The position numbers and the translations under genes are program-made. The notes beneath the pieces are model-generated. The model ran no database searches and was not told the DNA's origin. It worked only from the letters and a program-made list of their open reading frames with translations. Shown here one piece after another: positions 18,255 through 27,236 of a stretch of DNA of 64,000 bases. The stretch comes from Niabella yanshanensis. Lineage in GTDB: Bacteria; Bacteroidota; Bacteroidia; Chitinophagales; Chitinophagaceae. Positions within the stretch are counted from its first letter, which is position 1; the number at the start of each line of letters is the position of its first letter. Location: positions 4,650,001 to 4,714,000 of the forward strand of contig NZ_CP139960.1 in assembly GCF_034424215.1 (NCBI RefSeq), written 5' to 3'.

Positions 18255-19544
18255 TTAATGTTCGTGCCCTCCGGCATTCGCCAGCTTAGCGTTAATAAAG
18301 AAGGCGCCTTTTGTAACCAGCTTCGCGTTGGCTGAGATTTCCTTTACGGGTGTTACCGCTGTATAGCCTAGTTCAGACACACCTTTAACGATCTCTACTT
18401 TTTCGAAATTCATTGTGGCGCCACGGGTTTTTAGTTTTTCTTTTGGCGCATGATCCCCGCCGGCCTCATGTTCATGCCCGTCTTCTTCCTGAGCCGGGGC
18501 TTCCGGCACTTTGTCTGTTTGGATGAATATGTAATTTTTTCCGTCAGCTTCCACAATAGCGTCATTAGGTACCGTAGTAGCAGGCACATTGTCAATGCTT
18601 ATCATGCCGGTAATATTCATGCCATCTATCAGCCCGGTTTTATTACCTGTTACCGTGCAGTGAACCGCAACGGTTTTACTTTCATTTTCGAACGAAGATC
18701 CGATATTGAAGACTTTTGCTGTATAAGTATTGGTTGGATTATTCGTTAGCGTAAAGTTGACTGACTGGCCTATTTTAATATGCGGAAGGTCTTTTTCGAA
18801 AACCTGCAGATCCAGGTGAAGCAGGCTGTTGTTAACGACTTCAACTACCGGAGATGATACATCTACATAGCTGCCGATTTTTGCAAATTCAGCACTAACG
18901 GTACCATTAACCGGGCTGGTAACTACTAATGCAGATCTTAGATTGGAAGCACTTACGGAAGAAGGGATTATCCCCATTAACTGGATCTGCCGGTACAGGG
19001 ATGCTTTGCGGGTTCGTAGGGCGTTAAGCTCGGCAGTGGCGTTCTGGAGGTTCTTCAGGGCGCCGGCATTACCTTCATTCAACTCCTTTTGTCGCTGCAT
19101 TTCCTGCCCGGCCAGCACGATCCGGCTGTCGATGGTAAGGTACTCTTCCTGCAGTTGTATAAACTGTGGATTTTCGATAGTAGCAATCACCTGACCCTTG
19201 CTTACATGGTCGCCCATTTGTACCCTAAGAGTTTTGATGACGCCTCCGTAAAGTGAGGTAGCATTGGCCTTATTATTATTGGGCACCCGCAATGCACCGT
19301 TGGCTTTAATGGTTGCGGTCAGGTTTTTGTTTTCAAAATTACCTAATATTATTCCTACAGCCTTCATTTGCTCTGCAGTGATAGTGGCTATGGAAGATGA
19401 ACCACCTTCGTCATGTTCTGCTTGAACACTGGTTGCTTGTTCTTTTGCTTCTGGCGACCTCTGGTCGCTTTGCTCTTTATTGCTGCAGCTGGTAAAAGAA
19501 GCGATGACAAGAATACTTGTTATAAATATATGGATGATCTTCAT
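18255..19544 (-). CDS. czcB: RND efflux periplasmic adaptor (CzcB/CusB type)
   Basis: 429 residues. Lipoprotein signal with lipobox ASFTSC followed by Ser-Asn-Lys. The order of elements is that of membrane-fusion proteins: a lipoyl-like half (GGVIKTLRVQMGDHVSKGQVIATIENP), a short coiled-coil hairpin (about 130-190), the second lipoyl half (VVTSPVNGTVSAEFAKIGSYV), then barrel and membrane-proximal domains. A His/Glu-rich insert (EEDGHEHEAGGDH) near residue 350 probably binds metal ions. It would link the inner-membrane pump to the outer-membrane channel, both encoded by the gene 5 bases upstream. Substrate is likely Co/Zn/Cd or Cu/Ag, not resolved. Confidence 0.92.
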   Translation of the reverse strand: MKIIHIFITSILVIASFTSCSNKEQSDQRSPEAKEQATSVQAEHDEGGSSSIATITAEQMKAVGIILGNFENKNLTATIKANGALRVPNNNKANATSLYGGVIKTLRVQMGDHVSKGQVIATIENPQFIQLQEEYLTIDSRIVLAGQEMQRQKELNEGNAGALKNLQNATAELNALRTRKASLYRQIQLMGIIPSSVSASNLRSALVVTSPVNGTVSAEFAKIGSYVDVSSPVVEVVNNSLLHLDLQVFEKDLPHIKIGQSVNFTLTNNPTNTYTAKVFNIGSSFENESKTVAVHCTVTGNKTGLIDGMNITGMISIDNVPATTVPNDAIVEADGKNYIFIQTDKVPEAPAQEEDGHEHEAGGDHAPKEKLKTRGATMNFEKVEIVKGVSELGYTAVTPVKEISANAKLVTKGAFFINAKLANAGGHEH

Positions 19545-19549
19545 TGCTG

Positions 19550-22500
19550 TTATTTGTTGTTATAGTAATTGAATTGGATAACGGATTGGTTGTATTCGTT
19601 CAATACATCCAGGTAGCTTTGCCGGATGCCTATGGCCTGGCTAAGGAACTGGCTCAACTCGGCAAAACTGATTTCTCCGGCCCGGTAGCTTAAGCCGGCT
19701 GCTTTAATAATCTCTTCCGCTTGTTTTAAACCAGAGGTTTCATAGAAGCTGACCAAAGAACGGTTTTTTTCGATAGCGGTTAATGAGATGGCTTTTTGTG
19801 TTTGTAACTGCTGTGTCTGGTAGGCAAATGATTTTTCGGCTACTTCCCTTTCGGCCTCAGCTGCTTTTACTTTGCTGCGATTGGCTCCTGTTCCAAATAA
19901 AGGGATGGCGGCACTCACAGAGAAGCCGGTAAACGGGTCTTTGGCTCCCCATACACGCTGGCTAAAAAACCTGCCGGAGAAATCGGGCCTGTTCGTATTC
20001 TTTTGAACTGCAATGTTAGAAGCAGCTATGTCTATGTTTTGCTGCTGCAGTTGAAGTAAAGGGTGTAAGCCGCCGTTTTCTGACAGGTCGGTAGATAGCT
20101 TTTCGAGCGAATGGGTAACCGGTAGCAACCATTCATTTTGATTCAGTAAGATCATCAACTGTTGCTGTTGCAAAACCATATCTTTTTTATTCTGCTCAAC
20201 AAAAGCCTGTATCTCCCGTAGTTTTGCTTCTGCCGCTATTTTGTCCAGCTTAGCTACATCGCCCGTACGCAATCTCAGGTCTGTCGCTTTCAAAAGATCG
20301 GTATAAATGCTATCTAAACTTCCATATAACGCCTGCTTGTCCTGCAAATACCATAAACTATAGTAGGCCGTTTTTACATCTTTTTTGATTACCGCATTTA
20401 AAGCCTCTGTATTGAGCTCCGCATACTTCAACTGAGATGTGAAGTAACTTTTGCGTGCCGCGTACAAACCGGGCCAGGCAATACTTTGAGATATACCGAT
20501 CTTCAATATGCCTTTATTGTCGGAAGGGCGCAGGTCTTCATTTTCTGCAAACAGGCCTGTTTTAGGAATATCGTTGGCCGTGTGCACATTGAGCATGGCA
20601 CTGCGTATTTCAGATTGGTTAATGCCTATTTGCAGATTGTTTTTTACAGCAGTTTCTACGGCCTCATTAATAGTGATGCGCTGCTGTGCATGTCCGGATG
20701 TAAATCCGGCAAGGCATATCAATAGTATAGTAGCAGGAGCTTTCATGTTGCTGTTTTTTGTAAAGCTGAGCTTTGTATTAAAAATGATGTACAGGAGCGG
20801 AAGCACAAATAAGGTCAGAAAAGTGGCTGTAGCCAGTCCGCCAATGACAACAGTTGCCAATGGTTTCTGTACCTCGGCGCCGGCGCCCGTGCTGATAGCC
20901 ATTGGTAAGAAGCCAAGCGATGCAACGGTTGCAGTCATCAATACCGGGCGCAGCCTGATTTTAGTTCCTTCTATCACCCGTTTCAATACGTCTGTCCAGC
21001 CTTCTTTTTTCAGCTGATTGAAAGTGCCGATCAATACGATACCGTTTAATACAGCCACACCGAAAAGCGCAATAAAGCCGATGCCGGCACTGATGCTAAA
21101 AGGCATGCCCCGAAGCAACAGGGCAAAAACGCCCCCGATAGCGCTCATAGGGATCGCTGTAAATATGAGTCCGGCCTGTTTAAAGGAATGGAAAGTAAAA
21201 TAGAGCAGCAGGAAAATTAACAGGAGCGATATGGGCACGGCTATACTCAGCCGGTTACTGGCTTCTTTCAGGTTTTGAAATTGTCCGCCATACGTAAAAT
21301 AATATCCCGCGGATAATTGAACCTTTGCAACCAGTTGTTTTTGTATATCCGTCACCACGCTTTCCACATCTCTGCCGGATACATTAAAGCCGACTACAAT
21401 ACGGCGTTTGCTTTCTTCACGGCTGATCTGTGCTGCTCCAAGCTTATAGCTAACTGTAGCCACCTGTGACAGAGGCACCTGTATACCTGTATTAGTGGGT
21501 ACCATTAAATTACTGACATCATCAATACTGCTACGATAGGCGCTGTCCAGCCGAACCACCAGGTCAAACCGGCGCTCATTCTCATAAATTTCCCCGGCGC
21601 TTTTTCCAGCAAAAGCAGTACTCACAATATCGTTAACACCTTGTACGGTCAATCCGTAGTTGGCAATGCGGGTACGATCATATTCAATGTTGATCTGCGG
21701 CAAACCTCCTACCTTTTCCACCTGCGGAGGGGTAGCGCCTTTCACAGTCCGGATCACTTCAGCTGTTTCTTTAGCCAGCAGGGCAAGGGTATCCATGTTC
21801 TCTCCAAAAATTTTTACGGCCACATCCTGTCTTACGCCGGTCATCAGTTCGTTAAAACGCATTTGTATGGGTTGATTTTTTTCAAAAAATACACCAGGAA
21901 TTACTTCCAGCTTTTCCATGATCGCGTCTGCGAGTTCGGTATAGCTTCTACCGGATTTCCATTCTTTAACCGGCTTTAAAATAATCACCAGGTCAGATGC
22001 TTCCGGTGGCATGGGATCGGTTGGGACTTCGGCTGCTCCCGTTTTACCTACCACCATTTTCACTTCTTCAAATTGCTTAATGATGCGCGATGCCTGCATA
22101 GAAGTCACTACACTTTGATTGAGCGAGCTGCCCTGGGGAAGAATGCAATGAAAGGCAAAATCGCCCTCCTGGAGTTGTGGGATAAACTCTCCTCCCATCC
22201 TGTTGAATAAGAAGATACATAGTATGAAGACCGCAACGGTAGCGCCTGTTAGCCAATACTTGATCTGAATGGCTTTTTTTAATAATGGCTGGTACCAGCT
22301 TTGTAAGCGGTCCATCATTTTGTCGCTGAAGGTCTTTTTAAGAGTTACCTTTTTGGGAAGGAACTGTGCACACATCATAGGGATATAGGTAAGTGATAGG
22401 ATCAATGCACCCAGGATAGCGAAGCCTACTGTTTGCGCCATGGGGCGAAACATTTTCCCCTCTATGCCTGCCAGTGTCAATATCGGTATATAGACAATCA

Positions 22501-23866
22501 GGATAATGATCTCGCCAAAAGCTGCGCTGCTCCTTATTTTGGAGGCAGATTCAAATACTTCATCATCCATTTCCTGCTGCGTGAGTTTTTGAGTTGATTT
22601 TCGCAGGCCCAGATGATGTAAAGTAGCTTCCACGATAATTACGGCACCGTCAACGATCAGTCCAAAGTCAATGGCGCCCAGGCTCATAAGATTAGCACTC
22701 ACGCCAAAGATATTCATCATGGCGAGGGCAAACAGCAATGATAAGGGAATGGCAGAAGCGACGATTAAGCCGGCACGCAGGTTGCCCAGGAAAAGAACCA
22801 GTACAAATATTACGATCAGGGCTCCTTCAATAAGATTTTTTTCTACGGTCTTAATGGCGCGGCCTACCAGGTCGGTCCGGTCTAAATAAGGCTCAATAAT
22901 TACATCAGCGGGTAGCGATTGCTGAATCGTAGGCAGCTTCGCTTTGATACGTTTCACTACTTCATTGCTGTTTTCTCCTTTAAGCATCATCACCACACCA
23001 CCCACAGCATCTACTTCGCCATTAAAGGTTAAGGCGCCATAGCGTATTGCACTGCCGTAACGGACGTCGGCAATATCTTTCACAAAAACGGGAATATTGC
23101 CGGCCGTTTTTACGGCTATGTTTTTAATGTCTTCCAGGCTGGTGGCTAAACCTATACCTCTTATGAAATAAGCATTAGGTTTTTTATCGATATAAGCTCC
23201 GCCTGTATTCTGGTTATTTTGTTCAAGCGCGGTAAATAGTTCAGGGATGCTAATACCCATCGCTTTTAACCGGTCAGGGTTTACTGCTACTTCGTATTGT
23301 TTTAACTGTCCGCCAAAGCTATTGACTTCCGCAATACCCGGCGTGCCGTATAGCTGCCGGGCAACGATCCAGTCCTGCATGGAGCGAAGGTCCCTGGCGT
23401 TGTATTTTCCTTCGCTGCCTTTTTTGGGGTGGATAATATATTGATACACTTCTCCCAGGCCTGTGCTCACAGGAGCCAACTCCGGTGTGCCAATGCCTTT
23501 TGGAATGGTCTCTTCGGCCTGCTTTAGTTTTTCATTAACGAGTTGCCTGGCGAAATAAATATCAATATTGTCTTTAAAAACAACGGTAATTACAGAGAGA
23601 CCAAAACGGGAAATACTCCTGGTTTCTTCAAGGCCGGGAATGTTCGCAATACTTCTTTCAATAGGAAAGGTAACCAGCTGCTCCACTTCCTGGCCAGCCA
23701 GCGTGGGACATACGGTGATGATCTGAACCTGGTTGTTGGTAATGTCCGGTACTGCATCAACAGGAAGTTTGGAGGCGCTCCATACTCCCCATATGATCAG
23801 CAGCAGGGTCATGATGCCAACGGCAAGTTTGTTATTTATACTGAACCTGATAATTTTATCTAGCAT
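19550..23866 (-). CDS. czcA: heavy-metal RND pump fused to a TolC-like outer-membrane factor (CzcA-CzcC fusion)
   Basis: 1438 residues. Residues 1 to about 1035 are a complete CusA/CzcA-type RND transporter: the first helix, two large periplasmic loops, the proton-relay helix GAIDFGLIVDGAVIIVEA, the GEFIPQLQEGDFAF and FNELMTGVRQDVAVKIFG segments, and twelve membrane helices ending LPLLYIIFNTK. At Met1041 a second signal-like sequence begins (MKAPATILLICLAGFTSGHAQ), followed by a TolC/CzcC-like region to the end with two coiled-coil repeats and the PLFGTGANRSKVKAAEAE element. So pump and outer-membrane channel are one polypeptide. Fused forms are known in Bacteroidota. It would export Co/Zn/Cd or Cu/Ag across both membranes with the adaptor gene 5 bases downstream. 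An 11-base word (AATAGAATGAT) 21 bases before the start is shared with the TonB-receptor upstream region. Confidence 0.93.
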   Translation of the reverse strand: MLDKIIRFSINNKLAVGIMTLLLIIWGVWSASKLPVDAVPDITNNQVQIITVCPTLAGQEVEQLVTFPIERSIANIPGLEETRSISRFGLSVITVVFKDNIDIYFARQLVNEKLKQAEETIPKGIGTPELAPVSTGLGEVYQYIIHPKKGSEGKYNARDLRSMQDWIVARQLYGTPGIAEVNSFGGQLKQYEVAVNPDRLKAMGISIPELFTALEQNNQNTGGAYIDKKPNAYFIRGIGLATSLEDIKNIAVKTAGNIPVFVKDIADVRYGSAIRYGALTFNGEVDAVGGVVMMLKGENSNEVVKRIKAKLPTIQQSLPADVIIEPYLDRTDLVGRAIKTVEKNLIEGALIVIFVLVLFLGNLRAGLIVASAIPLSLLFALAMMNIFGVSANLMSLGAIDFGLIVDGAVIIVEATLHHLGLRKSTQKLTQQEMDDEVFESASKIRSSAAFGEIIILIVYIPILTLAGIEGKMFRPMAQTVGFAILGALILSLTYIPMMCAQFLPKKVTLKKTFSDKMMDRLQSWYQPLLKKAIQIKYWLTGATVAVFILCIFLFNRMGGEFIPQLQEGDFAFHCILPQGSSLNQSVVTSMQASRIIKQFEEVKMVVGKTGAAEVPTDPMPPEASDLVIILKPVKEWKSGRSYTELADAIMEKLEVIPGVFFEKNQPIQMRFNELMTGVRQDVAVKIFGENMDTLALLAKETAEVIRTVKGATPPQVEKVGGLPQINIEYDRTRIANYGLTVQGVNDIVSTAFAGKSAGEIYENERRFDLVVRLDSAYRSSIDDVSNLMVPTNTGIQVPLSQVATVSYKLGAAQISREESKRRIVVGFNVSGRDVESVVTDIQKQLVAKVQLSAGYYFTYGGQFQNLKEASNRLSIAVPISLLLIFLLLYFTFHSFKQAGLIFTAIPMSAIGGVFALLLRGMPFSISAGIGFIALFGVAVLNGIVLIGTFNQLKKEGWTDVLKRVIEGTKIRLRPVLMTATVASLGFLPMAISTGAGAEVQKPLATVVIGGLATATFLTLFVLPLLYIIFNTKLSFTKNSNMKAPATILLICLAGFTSGHAQQRITINEAVETAVKNNLQIGINQSEIRSAMLNVHTANDIPKTGLFAENEDLRPSDNKGILKIGISQSIAWPGLYAARKSYFTSQLKYAELNTEALNAVIKKDVKTAYYSLWYLQDKQALYGSLDSIYTDLLKATDLRLRTGDVAKLDKIAAEAKLREIQAFVEQNKKDMVLQQQQLMILLNQNEWLLPVTHSLEKLSTDLSENGGLHPLLQLQQQNIDIAASNIAVQKNTNRPDFSGRFFSQRVWGAKDPFTGFSVSAAIPLFGTGANRSKVKAAEAEREVAEKSFAYQTQQLQTQKAISLTAIEKNRSLVSFYETSGLKQAEEIIKAAGLSYRAGEISFAELSQFLSQAIGIRQSYLDVLNEYNQSVIQFNYYNNK

Positions 23867-23886
23867 TTTTGAATCAATTAATACGC

Positions 23887-23897
23887 AATAGAATGAT
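23887..23897 (+). promoter_or_regulatory. possible operator half-site upstream of czcA
   Basis: AATAGAATGAT, 21 bases upstream of the czcA start. The reverse complement of the same 11-mer forms one arm region of the inverted repeat at 24798-24820 before the TonB receptor. A shared metal-responsive operator is inference. Confidence 0.3.
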
Positions 23898-24013
23898 GGG
23901 TCATCCTTTTAAAAACAAGGAAATAACCGGGTGTGCTTAACGGAAGGATATGAAACTCCCGGCTCTGATAATAATAGAGGGGAACTGTGTACCGGCACAC
24001 AAAAAATTACATA

Positions 24014-24346
24014 CTAAGCATTGATCTTAGGGGGCTGCCAGATATTGCCAAAGTAAGCGGAAATAAAAAAAGTGGAATGAACGGGATATTGTAATGTGCC
24101 CGTTAAGCCAGGCTTCAGGTCTATTGCTTTAATAGGTTGTAAAGCAAACCCGGCGATAATATTACAACAGGTGCAGGCACAAAACGGGCTGCAGATATCA
24201 TTGTGATCATTTTGATGATTATGATTGGACGCCTGTTCTACCTGAGATTGCCCTGAGCTACTGTTACACTCATTCCGCGCATCACTACAAGGCAGGAGAG
24301 AAACCACCATGAGGTACAAGCTGAATACAAGTGTAAACAATTTCAT
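24014..24346 (-). CDS. small secreted Cys/His-rich protein (DUF6660-like)
   Basis: 110 residues. An N-terminal hydrophobic segment (LFTLVFSLYLMVVSLLPC) serves as a signal or anchor. It is followed by a His/Asn/Asp-rich stretch (NHNHQNDHND) and then CSPFCACTCC, a dense Cys cluster, before a hydrophobic C-terminal half. This matches the small Bacteroidota proteins grouped as DUF6660, commonly found next to CzcA/CusA metal pumps. The Cys and His clusters suggest metal binding in the periplasm, but this is untested. It is the first gene of the minus-strand unit leading into czcA (148-base gap), and is divergent from a similar small gene at 24491. Confidence 0.7.
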   Translation of the reverse strand: MKLFTLVFSLYLMVVSLLPCSDARNECNSSSGQSQVEQASNHNHQNDHNDICSPFCACTCCNIIAGFALQPIKAIDLKPGLTGTLQYPVHSTFFISAYFGNIWQPPKINA

Positions 24347-24490
24347 TGTGGCAAAGGTATTGACATCACTTATAGGTGCAAAAAAATATATTGCATCCCT
24401 GTTTCAAAACAAAACCGAAACATAAGCGACTATTCCTCATTTGAATGAATATCGTGTATTTTTTAGATGAATTAGGTACATTTGCCAACC

Positions 24491-24799
24491 GTGAAACATT
24501 GGATGGGCTACATATTGGTTTTTTACCTGATGGCATCAGCGGTGATACCCTGTAGTGTTTTGGATAATTGTGAAGATGAGGTAAAAACAGCACATCAGTA
24601 TGGTCCGGAAGGGAAAGAGCACGAATGTAAAAATTGTTCTCCTTTTTCCATCTGTTCGCCCCTGCAGGGTTTTTACCCGGGCAGCATTAGTTATACAGCC
24701 AACTTGCATCTTACTGTTTTTGAAATTGACTATAACCACTTTATTGCAGGATTAGTATCTGATTATTATCCAACATTGCTACAGCCGCCCCGGTGTTAA
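24491..24799 (+). CDS. second small secreted Cys-rich protein, paralogous to the divergent neighbour
   Basis: About 102 residues. It has the same plan as the protein encoded at 24014-24346: a hydrophobic N terminus with YLM and PC at the end (ILVFYLMASAVIPC), a charged middle, then a CxxCSPFSICSP cluster and an aromatic C-terminal tail ending QPPRC. The CSPF element is common to both. Start is uncertain: the GTG at 24491 gives a basic N terminus (VKHWMGY) before the hydrophobic core; an ATG at 24503 and a TTG at 24482 are in frame. It precedes the TonB receptor by 45 bases and may be co-transcribed with it. A periplasmic metal-handling role is inference from context. Confidence 0.6.
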   Translation: MKHWMGYILVFYLMASAVIPCSVLDNCEDEVKTAHQYGPEGKEHECKNCSPFSICSPLQGFYPGSISYTANLHLTVFEIDYNHFIAGLVSDYYPTLLQPPRC

Positions 24800-24820
24800 T
24801 AGAATTGTGATCATTCTATT
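24798..24820. repeat. inverted repeat between Cys-rich gene and TonB receptor
   Basis: Perfect 8-bp arms AATAGAAT (24798-24805) and ATTCTATT (24813-24820) with a 7-base loop. It is AT-only in most of the stem, so an operator is as likely as a terminator. It overlaps the stop codon of the upstream gene. Confidence 0.5.
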
Positions 24821-24844
24821 ATTTAATTAACACAGCCTTTATAA

Positions 24845-27007
24845 ATGAAAAAAATATTTCTATCGGGGATAGTCATGCTATTGGCATGCATGGTCTATGC
24901 CCAACATACTTTACACCTATCCGTAAAACATAAAGACGATCATCATCCCCTCGCAGCCGCAACCATTATATTAAACCCGGGGAACCGTTCAGCGGTGGCC
25001 GACAGTAGCGGGAACGCGATTTTCGATAATCTGCCTGAAGGAGTCTATTCAGTTACCGCAAGCCATATTGGTTTTGACGCGGCTCAGGCAACGGTGGTAA
25101 TTCCCCGTACTGTTATATCGCCGCTGGAGCTCCTTTTAGATCATGATCATGGCCATGAACATGAAGAGGAAGAAGTGGTTATAAGAAGTACCCGCATCAG
25201 CAGGTCGATTGCTAATACTCCTACAAGGATTGAAGTAATCTCCGGCGAGGAGCTGGAAGAAAAAGGCAATATGAAACCAGGCGACATCAGGATGCTTCTG
25301 AATGAAAGCACAGGAATACAAACCCAGCAAACTTCCGCTACATCTTTTAATGCAGGTATTCGTATCCAGGGCCTGGATGGACGCTATACTCAAATATTGC
25401 GGGATGGTTACCCGCTTTACTCCGGATTCGCCGGTAGCCTCTCTTTATTGCAAATAGCGCCACTCGATCTCAAGCAGGTAGAAGTGATCAAAGGTTCGGC
25501 TTCGACGCTTTATGGTGGCGGCGCCATCGCTGGTTTGGTCAACCTGGTTTCTAAAACCCCGGGAGAAAACCGGGAACTTAATTTCCTGGCAAATGGAACA
25601 ACCGGCGGCGGGCTCGATCTCAGCGGGTTTTACAGCGAGCGGTATGGCAAAGCAGGAGTAACTGTATTTGCTTCCCGAAACAGTAACAAAGCTTTTGATC
25701 CGGCTGGTATCGGATTAACGGCTATCCCAAAATTTGAACGATATACCATTAATCCGCGATTGTTTTTATACGGGAAAAAAACTACGGCCGACATAGGAAT
25801 TACGTATATAACAGAAGACCGAACGGGGGGAAGCATGGACTATATCCAAAATGGGGGGACGGGCTTTTTTGAAAAGAACAATACGGACAGGATCACGGCC
25901 CAGTTTGGAATTGCACATAAAACAGGCAAGAATGCTACGCTGCAATTGAAAAACAGTTATAGCAGGTTCGACCGATTGATTGCAGCTCGGGGATATAGCT
26001 TCGATGGTTTACAGCAGTCTTCTTTTTCTGAACTTACCTGGAACCGATCGGGTGAAAAAGCCGATTGGGTTGTAGGCTCCAATGTATGGACCGAGGCCCT
26101 GAAAGAAAATGGCCAGTCTGAAAGTACTCTGCGCAACTACAATTTTAATACCTACGGTGTATTTATACAAAATGCCTGGACGGTATCTGATTTCTTTGTT
26201 GTGGAAACGGGGCTTAGAGGCGATTATAATACGGATTATGGCTTCGAATGGTTGCCAAGACTGTCGGCGATGTTCAAGGTAAGCCCAAAACTAACAACCC
26301 GTTTGGGCGGCGGATATGGTTATAAAACCCCGACAATATTTACCGAAGAAACTGAGCGAAGACAGTTCCGGAACCTGTTGCCAGTCAACATAAACCACTC
26401 CGCGAACGAACGTTCTACCGGTGGGAACTGGGATATCAACTATAAAACAGATATAGGTGAAGTCGGCCTTAGCTTTAATCATCTGTTCTTTTACACAAAG
26501 TTGAACCAGCCGCTGATACTTTCTGATGCCGGCGACGGGAATGTGGAATTGACTAATTCAGCAGGTTACCTGGATACAAAAGGCATGGAAACGAACCTGC
26601 GACTGACTTACGCCGATTTTAAATTGTTCCTGGGTTATACTTACACCGATGCCAATACCCATTTTAACGATAAAGAATGGTTGCCGTTAACGGCCAGGCA
26701 CCGTTTGAATAATGTTTTGATGTATGAGATAGAGGAGAAGCTAAAGCTGGGGCTGGAAGCATATTATTACAGTCCGCAAAAATTAAGTGACGGGGTGCGG
26801 GGCAAATCCTACTGGGTCACTGGTTTTATGGCCGAAAAGCTTTGGGAGAAATTTTCGGTATTTATCAATTTCGAAAATTTTACGAATACCCGTCAAACCC
26901 GCTTTGATACCATTTTTACAGGTACGGTCGATAACCCTGTATTCAGGGATATTTATGCACCGGTTGACGGATTTGTAGTGAACGGAGGCATTAAGATCAG
27001 GTTATAA
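24845..27007 (+). CDS. TonB-dependent receptor, metal-island type
   Basis: 720 residues. Signal peptide (IFLSGIVMLLACMVYAQ), then a carboxypeptidase-like regulatory domain at about 20-95. Next is an unusual His/Glu-rich linker (DHDHGHEHEEEE, about 98-110), a plug domain at about 115-230 (PTRIEVISGEELEEKG, LRDGYPLYSGFAG, QVEVIKGSASTLYGGGAIAGLVNL) and a 22-strand barrel to the end. It is too short and lacks the features for SusC/RagA. The His-rich stretch and its position next to the CzcA operon suggest a role in sensing or taking up a metal or metal complex, rather than a sugar. A strong terminator follows. Confidence 0.9.
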   Translation: MKKIFLSGIVMLLACMVYAQHTLHLSVKHKDDHHPLAAATIILNPGNRSAVADSSGNAIFDNLPEGVYSVTASHIGFDAAQATVVIPRTVISPLELLLDHDHGHEHEEEEVVIRSTRISRSIANTPTRIEVISGEELEEKGNMKPGDIRMLLNESTGIQTQQTSATSFNAGIRIQGLDGRYTQILRDGYPLYSGFAGSLSLLQIAPLDLKQVEVIKGSASTLYGGGAIAGLVNLVSKTPGENRELNFLANGTTGGGLDLSGFYSERYGKAGVTVFASRNSNKAFDPAGIGLTAIPKFERYTINPRLFLYGKKTTADIGITYITEDRTGGSMDYIQNGGTGFFEKNNTDRITAQFGIAHKTGKNATLQLKNSYSRFDRLIAARGYSFDGLQQSSFSELTWNRSGEKADWVVGSNVWTEALKENGQSESTLRNYNFNTYGVFIQNAWTVSDFFVVETGLRGDYNTDYGFEWLPRLSAMFKVSPKLTTRLGGGYGYKTPTIFTEETERRQFRNLLPVNINHSANERSTGGNWDINYKTDIGEVGLSFNHLFFYTKLNQPLILSDAGDGNVELTNSAGYLDTKGMETNLRLTYADFKLFLGYTYTDANTHFNDKEWLPLTARHRLNNVLMYEIEEKLKLGLEAYYYSPQKLSDGVRGKSYWVTGFMAEKLWEKFSVFINFENFTNTRQTRFDTIFTGTVDNPVFRDIYAPVDGFVVNGGIKIRL

Positions 27008-27030
27008 TAAGTACTCAGGCATATAACCTC

Positions 27031-27059
27031 AGGCTGCCCGATAACCGGGCAGCCTTTTT
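27031..27059 (+). terminator. intrinsic terminator after TonB receptor
   Basis: Perfect 10-bp stem AGGCTGCCCG (27031-27040) with CGGGCAGCCT (27046-27055), loop ATAAC, followed by a T run. It closes the metal island on the plus strand. Confidence 0.9.
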
Positions 27060-27236
27060 AGTTTACCGGATGATGCGCCGGTGACGCGCTTTTGAATAGA
27101 ACAACTTAGGCCCAAACCTTGTTCGATTGCGAATAATAAAAGGCTACTTACTAACTGTAAATACTTCCCGGCCACTTCGATAATATTTATATTTTGCGCC
27201 GGATCATCATTTTTTGAAATTAAATAGATGTTGTAA

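Noticed and set aside
20486-21017. Long open frames on the plus strand opposite czcA
   Set aside because: They lie fully inside the czcA coding region on the opposite strand, have no motif or ribosome site, and the czcA frame is strongly supported by RND motifs.
24377-24448. Short palindromes between the two divergent Cys-rich genes (TGCAA/TTGCA and TCATT/AATGA)
   Set aside because: Arms of 5 bp in AT-rich DNA are expected by chance, so I did not list them as operators.
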